DNA of 64,000 nucleotides, from assembly GCA_934662505.1 (NCBI GenBank), contig CAKUKE010000009.1, forward strand, positions 1 through 64,000, in the 5' to 3' direction. The notes below the pieces were generated by a model. It was not told the origin of the DNA. It made no database searches and was given only the letters and a program-made list of their open reading frames with translations. Every line of letters begins with the position of its first letter. Position 1 is the first letter of the stretch. The DNA comes from an uncultured Clostridia bacterium (GTDB lineage: Bacteria > Bacillota > Clostridia > Christensenellales > Aristaeellaceae). Positions 58,517 to 64,000 of this stretch are shown here, one piece after another. The position numbers and the translations under genes were made by a program.

Positions 58517-60691
58517 ATGGACGCTGGAAAAATCAGGGTTCTTCCACCGGAGGTCATCGGTCAGATCGCCGCAGGCGAGGTCGTGGAGCGTCCTGCCGCC
58601 GCCATCAAGGAACTGGTGGAAAACAGCATCGACGCCCACGCCACTGCCGTCACGGTGGAAATACGCGACGGCGGTCTGACCTATTTTCGGGTGACGGACA
58701 ACGGGGACGGCATTCAGCCGGAGGACATCCGTCTGGCCTTTGCCCGGCACGCCACCAGCAAGATCCGTACCGCCGGCGACCTGTACGGGGTACGCTCCCT
58801 CGGTTTCCGCGGCGAGGCGCTGGCCTCCATCGCCGCCGTGGCGAAGGTCACCTGTCTGACCCGCGCCCGGGGACGGGACGTGGGCATAAAGGCGGTCAAC
58901 GAGGGGGGCGACTTTACCGCCATAGAGGACGCAGCCTGTCCGGAGGGCACGTCGCTGACCGTCAGGGATCTGTTTTTCAACGCCCCCGTCCGCAGAAAAT
59001 TTCTCAAAAAAAGCACAGCCGAGGCCGCGTATGTCAGCGATCTGATGGAACGGCTCATTCTCTCCCGCCCGGACGTGTCCTTCCGCTTTGTCTCTGACGG
59101 GAAGACCGCCTTTTTCAGCGCCGGCGACGGGAAGATTGAAAACGCCTGCCTGAGCGTGTTCGGGCTCAACGCGCTGAAAATGATGGTGCCCGTAAGCGGC
59201 TGTGAGGGCGGCATCCAGCTGGAAGGTCTGGTCGGCATCGGCGAAGCCTCCCGGGGCAACCGGAGCCGGGAATACTTTTTTCTCAATCACCGTACCATGC
59301 GCAGCGGCCTGCTTTCCGCCGCACTGGAGGACGCCTGCCGTCAGCTGGTAACCATCGGAAGGTTTCCCATCTGCGCGCTGCACCTGACCATGCCCTATGA
59401 AAACGCCGATGTAAACGTTCACCCCAACAAATGGGAGGTTCGCTTCGCCAACGAGCAGGCCGTCCGTCAGAGCGTTCAGCGCATCATTTCCGATGCGCTC
59501 CTCCGGGATCGGCATACCCACATGCGCATTCCCACCGTTTTTCAAGGGCCGGAACGCCCTGCCGCCCCAGTTGCAGCCCAGCCTTCTCCCGCCGTCCCGG
59601 TTTCCTCCGGGCGCGCACCTGCCCGCAGCGCCATGTCCGACACGGTTCCGCAGCAGGCCGTGCAGACCGGCACGGCGCAGCCAAAGGACGCACCGCGCCC
59701 TGCGGCGCACGCCGTTCCGCCTCAGGGGCTCTCGCAGAGGATACCCCTGTCTTTCAACGGTCTTTCCTCCGGAGCGGATGATCTTTTTGCCGCACCCGTC
59801 GCCAGACCGCTTGCTCTGCGGGAAACGCCCTTTGCCCCGCCCGTGCCCGCTCACGGCGGAACGGTTCCCGTTTTCTCCCCTGCTCCAGCCGGAGAAAGCG
59901 CCGCTTCCCTCCAGCCTGTCCCGGTAAGCGAAACCGCCGCTCCTTCCGGCACGCCGTCGGACGCGCCTGTTCCTCTCCCACCGTCGGACGTGGAAACCCC
60001 GCCGTCTGAAAACGCGGCTGTTTCTGAAGCGCTGTCCGATGCTGCGCCTGCCGCGACCCTGATCAGCATGGACGCGGAGCAGACCGAGCAGCCGCAGGTG
60101 TCGTCCGCCTTCCGGGATAAACCCCTGCACCTGATCGGTGTGGCGTTTGACACCTACATCATTCTGCAATACGAGGATCGGCTCCTTTTGTGCGACCAGC
60201 ACGCCATCCACGAGCGGCTCCTTTATGAAAAATTCACCCGCCAGACGGATCGGGATTCCTTCGTACAGCCCCTTCTGATTCCCCGGGCGATTAAGCTGAC
60301 CCGTACGGAATACAACGCTTTCATCGAAAACACGGACGCGCTGCATCAGGCCGGCTTTGACGCGGAGGAATTCGGCGACACCACCGTTCAGCTGCGGGGC
60401 GTGCCCATGCTGCTGGGGCAGCCGGAGGCGGAAAGCTGTTTTCTGGGCGCGCTGGACGAGTTAGCTGACGGCGGCGCCATTTCCCGTCAGGAAAGGGTCA
60501 GCCGCATCATTCAGATGGCCTGCAAGCATGCGGTCAAGGGCGGAGAACGCCTGCCCCAGAGCGAACTGATCGAATTAGTGCGCCGTATGCTGACCGAGGA
60601 CATTCGCATGACCTGCCCTCACGGCCGCCCGCTGATGATTGAGCTGACCCGTACCGACCTTGAAAAGCGCTTCAAGCGCATTCAGAACTGA
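58517..60691 (+). CDS. mutL: DNA mismatch repair protein MutL, endonuclease type
   Basis: 724 residues. The GHKL ATPase N-terminus has VVERPAAAIKELVENSIDA, DNGDGI and SLGFRGEAL. A long Pro/Ala-rich linker covers about residues 345-530. The C-terminal domain has the nicking-endonuclease motif DQHAIHERLLYE (from residue 560), ACKHAVK and CPHGRP. The organism therefore uses methyl-independent mismatch repair, as expected without mutH. AAGGAG lies upstream. Confidence 0.98.
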   Translation: MDAGKIRVLPPEVIGQIAAGEVVERPAAAIKELVENSIDAHATAVTVEIRDGGLTYFRVTDNGDGIQPEDIRLAFARHATSKIRTAGDLYGVRSLGFRGEALASIAAVAKVTCLTRARGRDVGIKAVNEGGDFTAIEDAACPEGTSLTVRDLFFNAPVRRKFLKKSTAEAAYVSDLMERLILSRPDVSFRFVSDGKTAFFSAGDGKIENACLSVFGLNALKMMVPVSGCEGGIQLEGLVGIGEASRGNRSREYFFLNHRTMRSGLLSAALEDACRQLVTIGRFPICALHLTMPYENADVNVHPNKWEVRFANEQAVRQSVQRIISDALLRDRHTHMRIPTVFQGPERPAAPVAAQPSPAVPVSSGRAPARSAMSDTVPQQAVQTGTAQPKDAPRPAAHAVPPQGLSQRIPLSFNGLSSGADDLFAAPVARPLALRETPFAPPVPAHGGTVPVFSPAPAGESAASLQPVPVSETAAPSGTPSDAPVPLPPSDVETPPSENAAVSEALSDAAPAATLISMDAEQTEQPQVSSAFRDKPLHLIGVAFDTYIILQYEDRLLLCDQHAIHERLLYEKFTRQTDRDSFVQPLLIPRAIKLTRTEYNAFIENTDALHQAGFDAEEFGDTTVQLRGVPMLLGQPEAESCFLGALDELADGGAISRQERVSRIIQMACKHAVKGGERLPQSELIELVRRMLTEDIRMTCPHGRPLMIELTRTDLEKRFKRIQN

Positions 60692-60694
60692 GCA

Positions 60695-61630
60695 ATGACA
60701 TCCAAGACCGTATACGCCGTGGTGGGGCCTACCGCCAGCGGCAAAACCGTCCTGTCCCTGACCCTGGCGCAGCGCATCGGGGGCGAAATTCTCTGCATGG
60801 ACAGCATGCAGGTCTACCGCCGTATGAATATCGGCACCGCCAAGCCCACCCCGGCAGAGCAGGCGGCCATCCCCCATCATCTGCTGGATCTGGTGGAGCC
60901 GGATGAAGCCTTCACCGTATCCGATTACGAAGCAGCCGCCCGTCCGATGCTGGACGCCCTGCCCGTTCCCCTGCTGGTAGGCGGCACAGGGCTGTATCTG
61001 GAGGCCTTGTCCACCCGTTCCTCCTTTGGCACGGTGGCGGGTGACGAAGCGCTCCGGCAGCAATTGCACCGTGTGGCGGAAAGGGAGGGCGTAAACGCCC
61101 TTCACGCCCGCCTCGCTGCCTGCGACCCGGTCAGTGCCGCCCGCATCCATCCCAACGATGTCCGGCGGGTGGTACGTGCGCTGGAGGTGTATACCCTGAC
61201 GGGCCGCCCGTTTTCCCAGCTGACGGTTCGTCAGACAGACGACCGCTACCGTTTCTGCCTGATCGGCATCGACCTGCCCCGCGAGGCCCTGTACCGCCGC
61301 ATCAACGCCCGGGTGGAGCAGATGATGGCGCAGGGGCTCCTGAAGGAAGTGCGGGCACTCCGGGACAGCGGCGTCCCCGAGGACGCTCAGGCCATGCAGG
61401 GGCTGGGTTACAAGGAACTGTACGCCTATCTGGACGGCGAAATGTCCCTTGATGCGGCCGTATCGCTTATTCAGATGCGTACCCGGCACTATGCCAAGCG
61501 GCAGCTGACCTGGTTCCGCAGGGATGACCGCATTCACTGGCTGTCCTTTACCGACGACCCCGAAGCGCTTGCAGGGCAGGCGCTTCACATCATCAAGCAA
61601 AGCGAGGAACACCGTCATGAATCTGTATGA
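60695..61630 (+). CDS. miaA: tRNA dimethylallyltransferase
   Basis: 311 residues. P-loop GPTASGKT (residues 8-15). The DSMQVYRRMNIGTAKPT block and TRHYAKRQLTWFRR near the C-terminus are diagnostic. It transfers dimethylallyl to A37 of tRNAs reading UNN codons, providing the substrate for MiaB. It starts 3 bases after the mutL stop with a poor ribosome site, so coupling is likely. The end overlaps the next gene by 14 bases. Confidence 0.98.
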   Translation: MTSKTVYAVVGPTASGKTVLSLTLAQRIGGEILCMDSMQVYRRMNIGTAKPTPAEQAAIPHHLLDLVEPDEAFTVSDYEAAARPMLDALPVPLLVGGTGLYLEALSTRSSFGTVAGDEALRQQLHRVAEREGVNALHARLAACDPVSAARIHPNDVRRVVRALEVYTLTGRPFSQLTVRQTDDRYRFCLIGIDLPREALYRRINARVEQMMAQGLLKEVRALRDSGVPEDAQAMQGLGYKELYAYLDGEMSLDAAVSLIQMRTRHYAKRQLTWFRRDDRIHWLSFTDDPEALAGQALHIIKQSEEHRHESV

Positions 61631-62867
61631 AAACGTAGATGCGCTGATCCGTCAGGCAGAGGCGGACTGCCGGGACGTGTTTGACCGTCTGGCAGAGATG
61701 GAAGAAAAAAATACCGCCCGCGTACTGGACGCCTTCCACGCCGAAAACATCGCCGTCCGGCATTTTTCTCCGTCCACAGGCTACGGCTACGACGACGTGG
61801 GGCGGGACGCGCTGGAACGGGTTTTTGCCCGGCTGTTCGGCACAGAAGCCGCCATTGTCCGCCCCCACATCGTCAGCGGCACGGCCGCCCTGTCCCTGTG
61901 CCTCTTCGGTCTGCTTTTGCCGGGCGAGCATCTTCTGTCCGCCACGGGTACGCCCTACGATACCATGCAGACCGTCATCGGCCTGACCGGCGACGGAATC
62001 GGCTCCCTTCAGGAAATGGGCGTCCGCTATTCTCAGGTGGAAATGACGGAGGACGGCCTGCTGGACACGGACGCCATCCTGCTTGCGCTGCGCCCGGAGA
62101 CCCGGGTCGTGCTGATCCAGCGCAGCCGGGGCTATGCCTGGCGCGCTTCCCTGACGCCGGCGGATATGGCCGATACCATCGCCCGCATCCACGCGTCGCG
62201 CCCCGACGTATACGTCATGGTGGACAACTGCTACGGCGAATTCATCTGCGAAAACGAACCGACCCATGTGGGTGCGGACGTGGCCGTCGGCAGTCTGATC
62301 AAAAACATTGGGGGCGGTCTGGCGCCCACCGGCGGATATCTGGCAGGCACGGAAAAAGCCATCCGGCGCATCGAGACCCGCCTGACCGCTCCAGGCATCG
62401 GCCGGGAGGAGGGCAGTTACGCCGCCTCGTACCGTCCTTTTTATCAGGGGCTGTTCATGGCGCCCCACACCGTCGGTCAGGCGCTCAGGACCGCCGTGCT
62501 GGCCGCCCGCATCTTTGAGCTGCTTGGCATGAAGACCACGCCGGATTACCGTGCGCAGCGCGCCGACATCATTCAGGCCATTGAAATGGGCACTCCCGAC
62601 CGGCTGGTCGCCTTCTGTCAGGGCATTCAGGCCGCGTCGCCCATCGACGCATCTGCCGTTCCCGAGCCCTGGGACATGCCCGGCTACACCGATCAGGTGA
62701 TTATGGCGGCAGGAACGTTCGTCAGCGGCGCGTCCATTGAGCTGTCCGCCGACGCACCCATGCGCGCTCCCTACATTGCCTACCTTCAGGGCGGCCTGAC
62801 CTATGCCCACGGAAAGCTGGCGCTCAGGAGCGCGCTGGAAATGCTTGAAAGCCGTGCGCTGATCTGA
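61617..62867 (+). CDS. PLP-dependent aminotransferase-fold enzyme (YnbB / aluminium-resistance family)
   Basis: 416 residues from ATG 61617, inside the miaA end. It resembles the Cys/Met-metabolism PLP family member YnbB: RPHIVSGTAALSL, a DNCYGEF strand with the PLP-binding Asp, and Lys in SLIKNIGGGLAPTGGYLAG. It is sometimes annotated as methionine gamma-lyase-like, but the activity is unproven. It often sits near miaA in Bacillota. No metabolic partner genes are nearby. Confidence 0.87.
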   Translation: MNLYENVDALIRQAEADCRDVFDRLAEMEEKNTARVLDAFHAENIAVRHFSPSTGYGYDDVGRDALERVFARLFGTEAAIVRPHIVSGTAALSLCLFGLLLPGEHLLSATGTPYDTMQTVIGLTGDGIGSLQEMGVRYSQVEMTEDGLLDTDAILLALRPETRVVLIQRSRGYAWRASLTPADMADTIARIHASRPDVYVMVDNCYGEFICENEPTHVGADVAVGSLIKNIGGGLAPTGGYLAGTEKAIRRIETRLTAPGIGREEGSYAASYRPFYQGLFMAPHTVGQALRTAVLAARIFELLGMKTTPDYRAQRADIIQAIEMGTPDRLVAFCQGIQAASPIDASAVPEPWDMPGYTDQVIMAAGTFVSGASIELSADAPMRAPYIAYLQGGLTYAHGKLALRSALEMLESRALI

Positions 62868-62878
62868 CCCTTTCCCGT

Positions 62879-62905
62879 ATATTCCCCCTCCCTGCCGCGT
62901 ATGTT
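62879..62905 (+). promoter_or_regulatory. Possible sigma-E-like promoter for spoIVFA-spoIVFB
   Basis: ATATT (62879-62883), a 14-bp spacer and CGTATGTT (62898-62905), a partial match to the sigma-E pattern. It was proposed mainly because spoIVF genes belong to the mother-cell regulon. Confidence 0.3.
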
Positions 62906-62925
62906 CTGGCGAGGAGGGGATTTTT

Positions 62926-63594
62926 TTGCAGCCGATCAAGCCAGCCGCTCAAAAAGCGAACATTACCCGCGTGTCCGTCCGCACCGCCGCCCAAAGCGTT
63001 CCTGTTTCATCCATTCCCCGCGCCGGTTCAGTCCGCCGCAGCGCGCCTGCCCGCCGTCTGAGCCGCTATTTTGTCATGCTCTGTTTTCTGATGCTCTGCG
63101 CCGTGGCCATACACAACGGGGTATACGACCCGTCCGCCGTCCTTTCGGCCAGCGCCGCGCCGGACGACTCGTGGGACGAGCAGCTTGGCAAAATCAGCTT
63201 TGTCGGCCATTTCTTCCCGGAGACCCTGTCCGTCTTCTGGACGCAGACGGCTGATGCCATCACACTGCCCGGTGCATACGCGATAAGTCATGTCTGGGAA
63301 ACGCAGGAACCCTATTACGCCTTTTGCCTGACGGACGACCGGGTCAGCGCGCTGACGGACGGCGTGATTGATCGCGTGACGGCGGAGACAGACGGCACCC
63401 GTACGGTGACGGTGGCCGTTTCCGGGCGGGAAAGCGCGCGGTACAGTCTGGTCACCCGTTGCAGCCTCCAGCCAGGCGACCGGCTCTTGGCAGGCGATGA
63501 GATCGGCCGGTGCGAGGGGAAAGAACTGATCTTTGCCTATTACCGGGACGGAGTGCCCATCCGCCTCTCTGTGCTGGAAGGTGATGCGTCATGA
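62926..63594 (+). CDS. SpoIVFA-like membrane protein with degenerate M23/LytM-type domain
   Basis: 222 residues starting at TTG 62926, with GAGGAGGGG 6 bases upstream. A basic N-terminus of about 45 residues and one transmembrane helix (about 46-63) are followed by an outer region. Its last 100 residues look like a LytM/M23 beta domain (VSALTDGVIDRVTAE, LQPGDRLLAGDEIGRCEG) without the zinc ligands. SpoIVFA holds the SpoIVFB protease inactive in the forespore outer membrane. The call rests largely on the ATGA overlap with spoIVFB. Confidence 0.75.
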   Translation: MQPIKPAAQKANITRVSVRTAAQSVPVSSIPRAGSVRRSAPARRLSRYFVMLCFLMLCAVAIHNGVYDPSAVLSASAAPDDSWDEQLGKISFVGHFFPETLSVFWTQTADAITLPGAYAISHVWETQEPYYAFCLTDDRVSALTDGVIDRVTAETDGTRTVTVAVSGRESARYSLVTRCSLQPGDRLLAGDEIGRCEGKELIFAYYRDGVPIRLSVLEGDAS

Positions 63595-64000
63595 AATGCC
63601 GCCTTGGCAGGGTCTGCCTGATCATACACCCTCTTTTACCTGCATTTCTCCTTTTTTGCGGGGTACGGGGATGCCTGTTTTCCCTGCTGCCCGCCCTTCT
63701 GGCGCTTGTCTGGCACGAGTGCGGCCACCTGCTGATCATGCGGGTTCTGGGACGCTGCCCGGAAGAGATCACCCTGTCCCCCGTCGGCGGGCTGATGACC
63801 TGCGACGTATCCTCCCTGCCCCGGGGGCGTCAGGCACTGATCTATCTGGGCGGCCCCCTGTTCAGCCTGCTGGGATACGTCCTGTGCTACGCTGCCCTGC
63901 TGCGTCCCTCGGCAGCCGTTCCATTTCTGCTGGACAGCCTGCGCGCCCATCTTCTGCTGACCCTGTTCAACCTGCTGCCCGTGCTCCCTTTAGACGGCGG
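63591..64000 (+). CDS. spoIVFB: Site-2 protease SpoIVFB (stage IV sporulation protein FB), 5' part
   Basis: The frame is open from ATG 63591 to the window edge (136 codons). Zinc motif HECGH (HExxH) lies in the second hydrophobic segment at about residues 42-46. The third ligand motif NLLPVLPLDGG is at the very end of the window. Several membrane helices match M50 peptidases. SpoIVFB cleaves pro-sigma-K in the mother cell. The 4-base overlap with the upstream spoIVFA-like gene supports this identity over other M50 proteases. The end is outside the window. Confidence 0.88.
   Translation, partial: MKCRLGRVCLIIHPLLPAFLLFCGVRGCLFSLLPALLALVWHECGHLLIMRVLGRCPEEITLSPVGGLMTCDVSSLPRGRQALIYLGGPLFSLLGYVLCYAALLRPSAAVPFLLDSLRAHLLLTLFNLLPVLPLDG

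Noticed and set aside
1..64000. CRISPR arrays, tRNA or rRNA genes, prophage, transposases
   Set aside because: No regularly spaced short repeats, cloverleaf-like sequences, phage structural genes or transposase motifs were seen on either strand.

Overview
The window is GC-rich (about 60% by eye), gene-dense chromosomal DNA from a Clostridia-type member of the Bacillota. SpoIVFA/SpoIVFB, a SpoIIR-like protein, VanW, MutS2, a YlbF-family protein, a SAM-I riboswitch, FprA and a glycyl radical enzyme together point to an anaerobic lineage with spore-former ancestry. I cannot name the genus. No tRNA, rRNA, CRISPR array, prophage or intact insertion sequence was recognised.

Layout. 1-2.2 kb: 3' end of a large repeat-bearing surface protein with a CHAP-like C-terminus. 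2.4-6.1 kb: a condensation/acyltransferase-fold protein, a zinc-ribbon membrane protein, then dapA-dapB. 6.3-11.1 kb: asparaginase (minus); GDPD-greA-lysS and an unknown membrane protein (plus). 11.3-14.9 kb: a secreted PG-binding-like protein, a D-2-hydroxyacid dehydrogenase with a Cys-rich tail, and a flavodiiron protein fused to flavin reductase and rubredoxin. 15-17.4 kb: two SGNH hydrolases flanking an O-acetyltransferase. 17.5-18.9 kb: infC-rpmI-rplT with a leader attenuator and an apparent ATC start for infC. 19-25.4 kb: tilS-hpt-ftsH-PHP-vanW. 25.4-25.8 kb: an AT-richer stretch with a protein-like but stop-interrupted frame. 25.9-31.2 kb: MsmX-type ATPase, sirtuin, GH130 enzyme, an M15-type protein lacking its zinc ligands, cyclophilin and zapA. 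31.3-37.8 kb: mutS2, a two-component system, ispE, a short spoIIR-like gene and a convergent unknown. 37.9-42.6 kb: a Gld-type ABC system with a DUF4340 protein. 42.7-50.3 kb (minus): capA, fba, an uncharacterised glycyl radical enzyme with its activase, a methyltransferase, and metK under a SAM-I riboswitch. 50.3-64 kb (plus): a radical-SAM protein, its partner, RNase G, miaB, ylbF-like, mutS, mutL, miaA, a PLP enzyme, spoIVFA-like and the start of spoIVFB.

Most of the content is conserved core machinery: tRNA modification, mismatch repair, translation, lysine/diaminopimelate and isoprenoid synthesis, envelope and sporulation. Strong sigma-A-type promoters (17-bp spacers) and hairpin terminators mark most operon borders and settle several starts, including non-ATG ones. 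The least ordinary parts are the glycyl radical enzyme pair, the zinc-ligand-less M15 protein, the interrupted frame at 25.4-25.8 kb and the infC leader/start arrangement.
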